Below, piece by piece: positions 22,229 to 30,462 of a stretch of 32,855 bases of DNA. The DNA comes from an uncultured Bermanella sp. (GTDB taxonomy: Bacteria > Pseudomonadota > Gammaproteobacteria > Pseudomonadales > Oceanobacteraceae), in assembly GCA_913058575.1 (NCBI GenBank), contig CAJXRF010000061.1:1-32855 (forward strand). The letters run 5' to 3'. The notes below the pieces were generated by a model. The model was given only the letters and a program-made list of their open reading frames with translations, did not search any database and had not been told where the DNA came from. A program made the translations under genes and the position numbers. Positions within the stretch are counted from its first letter, which is position 1. Each line of letters opens with the position of its first letter.

Positions 22229-23449
22229 ATGAAACAACAATTCGACGTAGTCATTGTGGGCGGCGGCATGGCAGGGGCTAGCCTTGCCTTGCTGCTAAAA
22301 GAACAAGTAGCGAAGGGTTTAAAAGTAGCTCTGGTGGATGCGCAGGCAATCACCCCTGTTAATTTGCAACAACCCAGTTTTGATGCTCGAACCACTGCGT
22401 TGTCCTTAGGCACTAAGCGTATCTTTGAAAACCTTAAGCTTTGGCAAAACGTGCATCACCATGCCTGCGCCATTGAACACATTCAAGTGAGTCAGCAAAA
22501 GCAATTTGGCCGAGTGCGCTTACATGCTCAAGATAGCCACGTCGAGGCCATGGGTTATGTCATTGAAAATCGCGCGCTTGGGCAACACCTATGGCAAGCC
22601 CTATTAGAAAATCCCCTGCTCACCATTGTGGCTCCAGCTAAAGTCACCGGCTATGCCATGTCGGCTCAGGGTGCCGACTTAGAAGTAAGTCAAAATGGCG
22701 AGTTACTGAAAATTAATACCCAATTACTGATTCTGGCCGATGGTGCTCAAAGTGAAGGTTGTCGCCAATTGGGCATTACTCAAACACGCTTCGATTATGG
22801 CCAGCATGCCCTTGTATGCAATGTAAGCTTTGATAAGCCTCATGACCATTGGGCCTTTGAACGCTTTACTCGCCAAGGCCCTATGGCATTGTTACCCATG
22901 ACCGATAATCGCTATGGTCTGGTGTGGTGCATGTCATCAGAGCAAGCTAAGCATTACAGCCATTTAAATGAAGCCGAATTTAAACAAGCGCTTCAAGCAG
23001 CTGTCGGCCATAAAGTGGGTCGTGTTAACCGCATTGGCGAGCGGCACCAGTACCCATTGAGCCTAGTAAAATCTAAAGAGCAAATTCGCCGTAATGTTGT
23101 GGTCATGGGCAATGCTGCTCATGCCATGCACCCTGTGGCGGGGCAAGGCTTTAATCTAGCCTTGCGAGATGCCCATTCATTGGCGCGTCATATAGCGGAT
23201 GCTTGGCCAATTGAATCGGTGGGCTCATTGCCATTATTAAACGCGTATGAGAAGTCTCAACAACAAGATCAATCGCTCACCATAGGCATGAGCCACGAAC
23301 TGCCCATGCGCTTCATTGAGGCAGGCTGCCAATGGTCAATTTTAAGGGTGCTGGGCATGACAGCTATGGATATTTCTTATGTGCCTAAAAAACTATTTGC
23401 CAAACAAGCCATGGGGCTAGTGGGCAGTGCCGCGCCTTGGAGGCCGTAA
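22229..23449 (+). CDS. ubiH: 2-Octaprenyl-6-methoxyphenyl hydroxylase
   Basis: A 406-residue flavoprotein monooxygenase of ubiquinone synthesis, acting on the quinone ring at the inner membrane. The FAD-binding fold is marked by 'VIVGGGMAGASLALLL' (8-23), the DG motif 'LLILADGAQSEGCR' (166-179) and 'VVMGNAAHAMHPVAGQGFNLALRD' in parts from 291 to 314, which is the hallmark of the UbiH/UbiF/UbiI group. The position directly after pepP and before a second paralogue identifies it as UbiH. The gap to pepP is 39 bp. Confidence 0.92.
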   Translation: MKQQFDVVIVGGGMAGASLALLLKEQVAKGLKVALVDAQAITPVNLQQPSFDARTTALSLGTKRIFENLKLWQNVHHHACAIEHIQVSQQKQFGRVRLHAQDSHVEAMGYVIENRALGQHLWQALLENPLLTIVAPAKVTGYAMSAQGADLEVSQNGELLKINTQLLILADGAQSEGCRQLGITQTRFDYGQHALVCNVSFDKPHDHWAFERFTRQGPMALLPMTDNRYGLVWCMSSEQAKHYSHLNEAEFKQALQAAVGHKVGRVNRIGERHQYPLSLVKSKEQIRRNVVVMGNAAHAMHPVAGQGFNLALRDAHSLARHIADAWPIESVGSLPLLNAYEKSQQQDQSLTIGMSHELPMRFIEAGCQWSILRVLGMTAMDISYVPKKLFAKQAMGLVGSAAPWRP

Positions 23450-23533
23450 TGAATGGCTTTTTAGGTAAGTCGGTATTTACGTACCATGGGCCTTTTTCAA
23501 TCACAGCTTTAATGACCAATAAGAAGTATAAAT

Positions 23534-24745
23534 ATGACATTTGATTTGGTCATTATTGGCGGCGGAATGGTGGGCACCTCGCTGGCTTGCGCCCTGCAAG
23601 GTAGCGGTTTGAAAATAGCCTTGGTTGAGTCTCAGATGCCTTTGGCACCATCCTCGTTTCCTGAAAACGCGCAAGATGTGGATATGCGTGTGAGCGCATT
23701 AAATCGTGCTAGCGAAGGCTTTTTAAAAAGCACAGGGGCATGGTCGCGTATTAATGAAGCCAGGCTAAGCCCATATGACAAAATGCGCATATGGGATGGA
23801 GTGGGAACCGGACACATTCAGTTTGATGCACTTGAGTTGGGGGAGTCGTACCTTGGCCATATTGTGGAAAACCGAGTCACCGCCAATGCCTTAATGACTC
23901 AGTTGCAACAAGCTTCAAATATACAGCTGTTCGCACCTGATACCGTAAAAGAAATTGAGAAAATAGATGACGCTAACAATCGTTATCTAGTGCATTTAGA
24001 AAACGGCCAAATGCTTATGACCTCCTTAATCGTGGCGGCCGACGGTGCTCGCTCTTTTGTGCGCAGCTGGGCTGAATTCAGTATGCGTGAATGGGATTAC
24101 CAGCATCACGGTTTGGTGTGCACAGTACAAACTCAATTGCCCCATGAAACCTGTGCTTGGCAAAGGTTTACCGAAAATGGCGTGCTAGCATTTCTGCCTC
24201 TTCCAAACCGTAACTTGTGCAGCATTGTGTGGTCTTGCCCTGAGGAGCTTGCAGAATCCTTATTGGCTATGGAAGAGGAGCAATTTAACCATGAGCTCGC
24301 TAAGGCGTTTGAAGGAAAACTAGGAGCAGTCATCAGTAGCGGGCCAAGAGCGGCTATCCCATTAAGGCAAAGGCATGCCAAGTCTTATGTGAAGGAGGGT
24401 GTGGTTTTAGTGGGAGACGCAGCCCACACCATTCATCCACTGGCAGGACAAGGTGTCAATTTAGGGCTAATGGATGCGTATGTGTTAGCGGATGAAATAA
24501 AACAAGGTTTATCCCGTGGACTGCCTCCCTATGACGAACAATTACTGGCGCGTTTTGAGCGCCGAAGAATGCCTGAAAACTTAAAGATGATGGCCGCTAT
24601 GGAATCTTTTAAAAGACTATTTTCTGTACAGAGCCCCATGCTACGTTGGGTGCGTAACTGGGGCATGACAAAGCTCAATAAACTTAGTTTCGCTAAGCAG
24701 CATATTGCTCAACAAGCCATGGGCATAGAGCGTAATATTCGTTAA
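23534..24745 (+). CDS. ubiI: FAD-dependent 2-octaprenylphenol hydroxylase
   Basis: A 403-residue paralogue of the preceding gene. FAD-site motifs are 'LVIIGGGMVGTSLACAL' (5-21), 'LIVAADGARSFVRSWA' (165-180) and 'VLVGDAAHTIHPLAGQG' (291-307). By synteny with E. coli (pepP-ubiH-ubiI, formerly visC) it is the C5 hydroxylase UbiI; UbiF remains possible from sequence alone. It ends the ygfB-pepP-ubiH-ubiI run, 84 bp after ubiH, with no clear terminator behind it. Confidence 0.88.
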   Translation: MTFDLVIIGGGMVGTSLACALQGSGLKIALVESQMPLAPSSFPENAQDVDMRVSALNRASEGFLKSTGAWSRINEARLSPYDKMRIWDGVGTGHIQFDALELGESYLGHIVENRVTANALMTQLQQASNIQLFAPDTVKEIEKIDDANNRYLVHLENGQMLMTSLIVAADGARSFVRSWAEFSMREWDYQHHGLVCTVQTQLPHETCAWQRFTENGVLAFLPLPNRNLCSIVWSCPEELAESLLAMEEEQFNHELAKAFEGKLGAVISSGPRAAIPLRQRHAKSYVKEGVVLVGDAAHTIHPLAGQGVNLGLMDAYVLADEIKQGLSRGLPPYDEQLLARFERRRMPENLKMMAAMESFKRLFSVQSPMLRWVRNWGMTKLNKLSFAKQHIAQQAMGIERNIR

Positions 24746-24850
24746 TGCAGACTGATAAATGCTGAAAGGCACTTAGCCTAAATAATGAACGTTCCGAAGA
24801 AGGCTGTGTCTGATTCTTTCAAGTAAGGCTTGTTTATTTAGGAATCCATT

Positions 24851-25336
24851 ATGAGTGTGGCGCTTCTTCGGTCTAATTTCCTGACCGTATTACTTCTATC
24901 ACTATTATCTATGAGTGCCCTGTCGATGCCGGCTCCTGATTGGACCTTACAAGACTCAAAAGGCGAAGATGTTTCTTTAAAAGACTATAAAGGTAAGGTT
25001 TTAATTTTGCACTTTTGGGCCACTTGGTGCCCGTATTGTAAGAGAGTTCAACCGGGCTTAGATAAACTTTATAAAGAATACAAAGATCAGGGTGTGGAGT
25101 TAGTGGCTATCAGCTTTGCTGAAGATGAAGGGGCTAGGCCTCAAAAATCCATCGATGATCGAGGCCATCATTTTAAAACCTTGCTACATGGCGATGAAGT
25201 GGCGAAACAGTATCAAGTGAGCGGCACACCCACGACTTTTTTTATTGATAAAAAGGGTGAGCTGGTGGCGGTTACTCATACATCTAATCCGCAAGAACCT
25301 GGCATGCGCACAATCATTGAGCAGTTACTAAAGTAA
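24851..25336 (+). CDS. TlpA-like periplasmic thioredoxin
   Basis: A 161-residue exported thioredoxin-fold protein. A signal peptide covers about residues 1-26. The AhpC/TSA-like start 'APDWTLQDSKGEDVSLKDYKGK' is seen in pieces from 28 to 49. The redox motif is WCPYC (Cys60, Cys63), and the cis-proline is in 'VSGTPTTFF'. Such proteins reduce disulfides in the periplasm, for example in cytochrome c maturation or repair; the partner is unknown. AGGA lies 8 nt before the ATG. It converges on the HDOD gene with 33 bp between stops and no recognisable terminator. Confidence 0.88.
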   Translation: MSVALLRSNFLTVLLLSLLSMSALSMPAPDWTLQDSKGEDVSLKDYKGKVLILHFWATWCPYCKRVQPGLDKLYKEYKDQGVELVAISFAEDEGARPQKSIDDRGHHFKTLLHGDEVAKQYQVSGTPTTFFIDKKGELVAVTHTSNPQEPGMRTIIEQLLK

Positions 25337-25369
25337 TAGTAATTATTATAGCGGTAAGATGAGTTAGCT

Positions 25370-26245
25370 TTATGTTAACCCATAATTATTTGGGCTAATG
25401 CCAAGCTCAGAAAAGCTTTCTTTTAATGCTTCTAAATCGTAATCGTTTAATCCTAAATACTCTAATACCAGTTGGCCAATATCATCCCATTCATGGTCCA
25501 CGTCTTGACGGCCGAGAATTTTATAAGTGCCACAGATATGTTCGGCCAATTTTAAAATACACATGAGCGTCGACTTATCATTCTCTTGGGAACTTTTGCT
25601 AAATAGGCGCTTACAGTCATGGTGTTCAGCAATAATAGAGCACAGCACTTTAGGCAAATTCCAAGATTTCGCCGTGTAATATCCAATCACCGCATGATTG
25701 GTATTAATTTGTTGGTTTTCAAAATCAATAATGCGATTGCTGCCGCCGCTATAGCTTTCTTCCATAATGTCCATGTAGTTGTCGTAGCGAGCCATTAAAA
25801 GTGGCACGCCGACATTATGAAATAGCCCAAGAGCATAAGCATTGTCGGGGTAGTTGTAGCCTACTTGCTTAGCAAGGGTGGCGCTGGTCATGGCGATGTC
25901 CATGGCGGTATCCCAAAAGCGGGTAAGTGCTTTTATGGTTTCATCGCTCATGGAGCTTTTGATGCTAATTCCGTTAACGATATTCACAACACTGCCCATG
26001 CCTAATATGCCTACGGCCTGCTGAATACTAGTGATTTCGTTTGCAAGCCCATAAAACGGACTATTCACCACTTTAAGGACCGTGCCCGCTAACCCCACAT
26101 CTTGGCTAATGAGCTTAGCAATATGGTTAATATCAGGGTCAGGCATGACCTGTTCCATTTGCAGATCCACCATGATTTGTGGCTGCGGGGGAATACTGAT
26201 GCCTTGCAGTATTTTATTTATTTGTTCTTCGGATAGTTCAGGCAC
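25370..26245 (-). CDS. HDOD domain signalling protein
   Basis: A 291-residue cytoplasmic protein made almost entirely of one HDOD domain (about 12-215). 'IPPQPQIMVDL', 'IAKLISQDVGLAGTVLKVVNSPFYG', 'ITSIQQAVGILGMGSV' (seen as consecutive segments) and 'YALGLFHNVGVPLL' are typical. HDOD domains are relatives of HD phosphohydrolases that usually lack the full metal site and act in signalling, motility or stress circuits. There is no second effector domain. Translation begins at GTG 26245. It is divergent from the RlmI-like gene. Confidence 0.85.
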   Translation of the reverse strand: MPELSEEQINKILQGISIPPQPQIMVDLQMEQVMPDPDINHIAKLISQDVGLAGTVLKVVNSPFYGLANEITSIQQAVGILGMGSVVNIVNGISIKSSMSDETIKALTRFWDTAMDIAMTSATLAKQVGYNYPDNAYALGLFHNVGVPLLMARYDNYMDIMEESYSGGSNRIIDFENQQINTNHAVIGYYTAKSWNLPKVLCSIIAEHHDCKRLFSKSSQENDKSTLMCILKLAEHICGTYKILGRQDVDHEWDDIGQLVLEYLGLNDYDLEALKESFSELGISPNNYGLT

Positions 26246-26309
26246 GTGAGTCGTCCATAATTTGGAAATGTCCTGAGGGGCGGTAGGACTTGGCTTTCTT
26301 ACCTAAGTT

Positions 26310-26340
26310 TAGACAACATTTATAAACATCTAGGTATAAT
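26310..26340 (+). promoter_or_regulatory. Candidate promoter of the rRNA methyltransferase gene
   Basis: TAGACA (26310-26315) and a perfect TATAAT (26335-26340) are separated by 19 bp and end 45 bases before the start codon. Confidence 0.5.
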
Positions 26341-26385
26341 TTACCGTAGAATTCATTATTTTTATTACTTAAATGCAGGCCCCGT

Positions 26386-27579
26386 ATGACCCTACCTGAG
26401 TTACGACTTAAGGCAAAAGAAGACAAAAGATTGCGCCAAGGCCACTTGTGGGTATATAGCAATGAGGTGGATACCAAGGCCACACCACTTAAGTCTTTTA
26501 CCGCCGGTCAGCAAGTATTATTGAAATCCAGTCAGGGTAAAAGTTTGGGGGTGGCCTATGTAAACCCAAATAGCTTAATTTGTGCTCGTTTATTGTCTCG
26601 AAGTTCTAAAGCGTTTGGCCAAAACCAAATGGCTCAAAAAATCACTCAAGCCTTGGCGTTACGTGAAGCGTGCTTTGATGAGCCGTATTACCGTTTGGTA
26701 TATGGCGATAGTGATGGGTTGCCAGGTTTGGTTATCGATCGCTTCAATGAATACTTAGTCGTGCAAATTAGCACCGCAGGCATGGAAGCATTAAAAGATA
26801 AAATTCTGGCTGCGTTATTAAGCTTGTTTGATAGCATGGGCATTTTGTGGAAAAACGATGGCAAGATGCGAGTTCAAGAGGGTTTAAGCGAGTATGTTGA
26901 AGTGGCCCATGGGGAAGTGCCTGAATTTCTACCCTTAATTGAAAACGGCACGCGCTTTGATGTACCTGTTTGGAAAGGACAGAAGACAGGTTGGTTTTAC
27001 GATCATCGTTTAAACCGAGAGCGAATTTGTCGCCACGTAGAAGGTAAACGGGTATTGGATATCTGCAGCTACATTGGTGGCTGGGGAATACAAGCAGCTA
27101 ATTCGGGGGCATCTCATGTGACTTGTGTGGATGCATCAAAGCAAGCTTTGGATTGGGTGCAGCAAAATGCGCTGCTAAATAATGTTCAAGATAATGTTGA
27201 ATGCATTCAAGGCGATGCATTTTTAGTAATGGAAAAGCTAATTGAAGAACAGCAAAAATTTGATGTGGTGATATTAGATCCACCTGCTTTTATCCCAAAA
27301 CGTAAGGATATCAATGCTGGCGAGCGTGCTTATCAAAAGATGAATCAACTGGGTATGCGATTGCTGGGCAGTGAAGGCATTCTGCTGTCGGCATCTTGCT
27401 CTATGCATTTAAGTGAAGATAGTTTAGATAGAATATTATGCCAAACTGGCCGAACTCTTGATCGACATGTGCAAGTGATTGAGCGGGGCGGGCAAGGGCC
27501 TGATCACCCAGTGCACCCTGGTATTGGTGAAACCCGTTACATTAAAAGCTTAATGTGTCGTGTGGCGTTTAACCTTTAA
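26386..27579 (+). CDS. rlmI: RlmI-like 23S rRNA (cytosine-C5) methyltransferase
   Basis: A 397-residue enzyme predicted to methylate a cytosine at C5 in 23S rRNA (C1962 in E. coli), using S-adenosylmethionine. It has an N-terminal PUA RNA-binding domain (about 1-75, beginning 'LRLKAKEDKRLRQGHLWVYSNEV' in pieces), a central linker domain with 'GQKTGWFYDHRLNRE', then the Rossmann domain: 'VLDICSYIGGWGIQAA' (223-238), 'DPPAF' (298-302) and the likely catalytic Cys338 in 'SASCSMH'. The length equals that of E. coli RlmI. The gene symbol rests on family match; close paralogues exist. Confidence 0.85.
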   Translation: MTLPELRLKAKEDKRLRQGHLWVYSNEVDTKATPLKSFTAGQQVLLKSSQGKSLGVAYVNPNSLICARLLSRSSKAFGQNQMAQKITQALALREACFDEPYYRLVYGDSDGLPGLVIDRFNEYLVVQISTAGMEALKDKILAALLSLFDSMGILWKNDGKMRVQEGLSEYVEVAHGEVPEFLPLIENGTRFDVPVWKGQKTGWFYDHRLNRERICRHVEGKRVLDICSYIGGWGIQAANSGASHVTCVDASKQALDWVQQNALLNNVQDNVECIQGDAFLVMEKLIEEQQKFDVVILDPPAFIPKRKDINAGERAYQKMNQLGMRLLGSEGILLSASCSMHLSEDSLDRILCQTGRTLDRHVQVIERGGQGPDHPVHPGIGETRYIKSLMCRVAFNL

Positions 27580-27582
27580 CTG

Positions 27583-27625
27583 AAAACATCGCCAGAGCAT
27601 TTGAAAATGTTCTGGCAAATGTTTT
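27583..27625. terminator. Bidirectional intrinsic terminator
   Basis: GCCAGAGCAT (27591-27600) and ATGTTCTGGC (27607-27616) form a 10-bp stem with one G-T pair and loop TTGAAA. Flanking AAAACAT (27583-27589) and ATGTTTT (27619-27625) pair to supply the A- and T-tracts for both strands. It lies between the convergent rlmI-like and imelysin-like genes. Confidence 0.8.
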
Positions 27626-27626
27626 G

Positions 27627-28973
27627 TTAGTGTGTGGAAACCGGTAGTTCAGTTAAAGGTAGGTCGAGCACTTCTGCCCCTGCGTATAAAGTCTCTAGCA
27701 GTTTAAGTAAACTTTGTTGAACTGGTGCAATAATTTTTTTACGGCTAATTAATGTTTTACTGGTTAGGTCATGGGGGAACTTTTTGGTTTCTATTATGAT
27801 TTTTTCAAACTGCTGGCTGATGTTCTTAGCAGCACTAGGCTCTCTAGTTGCCAGTTCCCATATGAAACCATTTTCCACATGAAATAAATCATTTATCCCT
27901 TGTAATATTGCCAGCATGTTGGCGCTGTCTTTATTGGAAAACGGGCTACGTAAATCTTCTAGTTCATCTAGGTTTAATAATGGGAATAAATGTCTATTTA
28001 ATAGCTCTTGCTGCAAGGTATCCATGCTGACCTGATAGATCCTTTGCACATTTTGGGTGTGCTGTGGTTGTCGCCATTGTTTAGCGTAATAACCTTGTGC
28101 GGGTTCCCAGCGGTCAACCAATTTGCGTAAATCCGTGACCAATAGCGCACTTAACATCCGTAAGAAATCACGACGACGGTTATGATTTTGCGGTCCTAAG
28201 TTAGGATTGTCATCATGTACGTGAGGCACCTCATCAGTAGCTGAGTTTTCAGCTTCGCTGATATTTTCGTGCTCTGTGTTGGGGGCGTCTAAATCAAGAG
28301 CGTTTTCTGGGTGAGCTTTATTATCAATGTCGATTATTTCAATACTGTTCTCTTGTGGCACAAAATCCTTAGCTGAGCGTTGGCCATTCTGCCCAAACAG
28401 TAAAAATTCCAATGGATGAAAACCGATACTGGCAAATCGTTGGTCGCTAAAACCATGCTGGCCAACAATATCTTCACTGGAGATTTTTAAGGTCATGTCA
28501 TTAATGATGCCACTTAATGGGTATTCAGGTAGGTAGTCAATGTAACCTGCCTCTATAGGCCAGCTGTCTAATTGTTCATGAAGTATTTGGTAGGTGTCAC
28601 CATTTTCATGATAGATAGGTTTTTCAAAGCGCGGTATAGCGTGAAAAAAATCCACGGTTAAATAGGATTGATAAGTGTTAATCCAGGCATTTTGCGCTGC
28701 TTCCAAAGACCCTGGGTTGGGGTGATGCAGGAAAGCAGTAATAAGGCTGTCTAGAGCCTGTGCTTTATTAAGAGTTTCAGACAACTGCGTATACGCATAT
28801 AAATTGGCCGCGGAAAGTAGGCTCTCACCATTTAGTTTGGCTTTAATTTCAACGACTTCAGCCTTTTGAGAGGGACCTGACTGATCACAAGCACTTATAG
28901 AAACGCATGCCAGCACTGCAACCAAGCTTCGCATGAATAAATTACGCTGGGTAAAAACGGCATGTGTGTTCAA
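27627..28973 (-). CDS. Imelysin-like (M75 family) lipoprotein
   Basis: A 448-residue lipoprotein with lipobox ISAC (Cys29). It belongs to the imelysin-like family, periplasmic helical proteins tied to iron uptake in several bacteria. Landmarks are 'AAQNAWINTYQSY' (92-104), 'SWPIEAGYIDYL' (137-148) and the GxHxxE motif 'GFHPLEFLLFG' (184-194; Gly184, His186, Glu189), which is thought to bind metal. Between about 206 and 266 there is an acidic insertion rich in Asp, Glu, His and Asn, with 'VPHVHDDNPN' near its end, that splits the two four-helix halves. ATG 28973 is kept; a later Met would lose the basic n-region. It ends in a shared terminator and lies 40 bp after the HAD gene on the same strand. 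Confidence 0.82.
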   Translation of the reverse strand: MNTHAVFTQRNLFMRSLVAVLACVSISACDQSGPSQKAEVVEIKAKLNGESLLSAANLYAYTQLSETLNKAQALDSLITAFLHHPNPGSLEAAQNAWINTYQSYLTVDFFHAIPRFEKPIYHENGDTYQILHEQLDSWPIEAGYIDYLPEYPLSGIINDMTLKISSEDIVGQHGFSDQRFASIGFHPLEFLLFGQNGQRSAKDFVPQENSIEIIDIDNKAHPENALDLDAPNTEHENISEAENSATDEVPHVHDDNPNLGPQNHNRRRDFLRMLSALLVTDLRKLVDRWEPAQGYYAKQWRQPQHTQNVQRIYQVSMDTLQQELLNRHLFPLLNLDELEDLRSPFSNKDSANMLAILQGINDLFHVENGFIWELATREPSAAKNISQQFEKIIIETKKFPHDLTSKTLISRKKIIAPVQQSLLKLLETLYAGAEVLDLPLTELPVSTH

Positions 28974-29013
28974 AGTCGGTCCTGTCTCTAAAGATTGCTT
29001 TTTCTTGTTTGAG

Positions 29014-29670
29014 TTAATCTCGCAGGCTCATAATTGTCCAGCCTTGCTGTTGGGCGTGAGCCAATAAAGTATCATCAGCATCAACGGCCACCGGGTAATC
29101 TACCAATTCTAATAAAGGTAGGTCATTTCGGGAATCGCTGTAAAAGTAGCTCCCTTGTAATGATAAGTCTTTTTCTTGAAGCCAGTCTGTTAAGCGCTGC
29201 ACTTTACCGTCTTGAAAACTAGCAATACCACTGATTTTTCCTGTATATGTTCCGTTTAACATTTCTGGCTCTGTGGCAATGATGTCATCCACGCCTAGTT
29301 CTTTGGCAATCGGGGCCGTTACAAATAAATTAGTGGCGGTAATGATCAATAAATAATCACCCTTGTCACGGTGCTCTTTAAGTAAGTTGCGAGACTTTTG
29401 GGTGATGATGGGCAAAATTTGTTCGTTAACAAACTGAGCTCGTAGTGTGTGAAGAGTATCAAGGGGGTGTTGGGTGAGGGGTTCTAGAGAGAACTCTAGG
29501 TACTCAAGAATATCTAGCTTACCCAGTTGGTATTGCTGGAAATAATAATCGTTTTTCTCGCCAAACAATTTGGCATCCACTAAGCCTTGTGCCACTAGGA
29601 ACTCACCCCAGCCATGATCACTATCACCGGATATGAGGGTATTGTCTAAGTCAAATATTGCCAGGGCCAC
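29014..29670 (-). CDS. HAD-IB family phosphatase (SerB-like)
   Basis: A 218-residue cytoplasmic phosphatase of the HAD superfamily, subfamily IB. Motif I 'IFDLDNTL' gives the nucleophile Asp7 and Asp9, motif II is Thr in 'IITAT', the motif III Lys is in 'DGKVQRL', and motif IV is 'YSDSRNDLPLL'. The family includes phosphoserine phosphatases and histidinol phosphatases, and the substrate here is unknown. GTG 29670 is chosen because GGAAA (29676-29680) lies 5 nt upstream; TTG 29682 would add four residues and has no such site. In Pseudomonas a similar gene lies beside rppH and ptsP, as here. Confidence 0.85.
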   Translation of the reverse strand: MALAIFDLDNTLISGDSDHGWGEFLVAQGLVDAKLFGEKNDYYFQQYQLGKLDILEYLEFSLEPLTQHPLDTLHTLRAQFVNEQILPIITQKSRNLLKEHRDKGDYLLIITATNLFVTAPIAKELGVDDIIATEPEMLNGTYTGKISGIASFQDGKVQRLTDWLQEKDLSLQGSYFYSDSRNDLPLLELVDYPVAVDADDTLLAHAQQQGWTIMSLRD

Positions 29671-29804
29671 GATGCTTTCCAACTAATAATAAGTTCAGCA
29701 TTTTATATGGTGCAATCCGTACTGTCTGTAAATAATGTGTTGATTGGGTGAATGTCGTATATTTATATCAATATGGAATAAAAAAAGGCTGGTACATCAA
29801 GGCG

Positions 29805-29834
29805 TTGTGATAATAGTATGGGTGTAATTATAGG
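29805..29834 (+). promoter_or_regulatory. Weak candidate promoter of rppH
   Basis: TTGTGA (29805-29810) and TATAGG (29829-29834) are separated by 18 bp and end 20 bases before the GTG start. Neither hexamer is close to consensus. Confidence 0.25.
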
Positions 29835-29854
29835 CTTATGAAATGGGATAAACA

Positions 29855-30343
29855 GTGATAGATGCTGATGGTTATCGTCCCAATGTAGGAATCATACTGG
29901 TTAACAAAAAGGCGCAAGTCTTATGGGCCAGACGCATCGGGCAGGATGCTTGGCAATTCCCTCAGGGTGGCATTAAAGAGCACGAAAGTGCTGAAGCTGC
30001 TTTGTATAGAGAGTTGCGAGAAGAAGTCGGTTTACTGCCTAAAGATGTCGACATTATCGGCTGCAGTAAGGGCTGGCTTCGATATAAGCTACCTAAGCGC
30101 ATGGTAAGGCATAACAGTAAACCAGTCTGCATTGGGCAAAAGCAAAAGTGGTTTTTACTACAGTTAAAAACCAGTGAAAGTCGCATTAGTTTCGATTTTG
30201 GCGAAAAGCCTGAATTCGATGGCTGGCGCTGGGTGAGTTATTGGTATCCGTTAGGACAGGTGGTCCCCTTTAAACGGGACGTATATCGACGGGCGATGCG
30301 TGAATTAGCGCCTAAATTATTTGAACTTCAAGCAAGTCTTTAG
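29855..30343 (+). CDS. rppH: RNA pyrophosphohydrolase
   Basis: A 162-residue cytoplasmic Nudix hydrolase that removes pyrophosphate from the 5' triphosphate of mRNA and so starts RNase E-dependent decay. The start '[15 protein letters not shown]' is characteristic, as is '[20 protein letters not shown]' (in part) leading into the full Nudix box from Gly38 to Leu60, with 'RELREEVGL' intact. '[13 protein letters not shown]' is also a family mark. Translation begins at GTG 29855, supported by the N-terminal match. It is followed by ptsP after 119 bp, as in many gammaproteobacteria. Confidence 0.94.
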   Translation: MIDADGYRPNVGIILVNKKAQVLWARRIGQDAWQFPQGGIKEHESAEAALYRELREEVGLLPKDVDIIGCSKGWLRYKLPKRMVRHNSKPVCIGQKQKWFLLQLKTSESRISFDFGEKPEFDGWRWVSYWYPLGQVVPFKRDVYRRAMRELAPKLFELQASL

Positions 30344-30462
30344 CGATTCAAGCGGAATGCTGCTATTTTCGTTTTACTGGGTATTAATCTCAGTGTCATA
30401 TTAAAGAATATAAACTGACCCAATAGTGCCACTTAAACATAATAAGGTTAGATAGAAAAAAC

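Noticed and set aside
26238-26483. Minus-strand ORF of 81 codons overlapping the RlmI-like gene start
   Set aside because: It overlaps the divergent promoter region and two well-supported genes, and its protein shows no family features.
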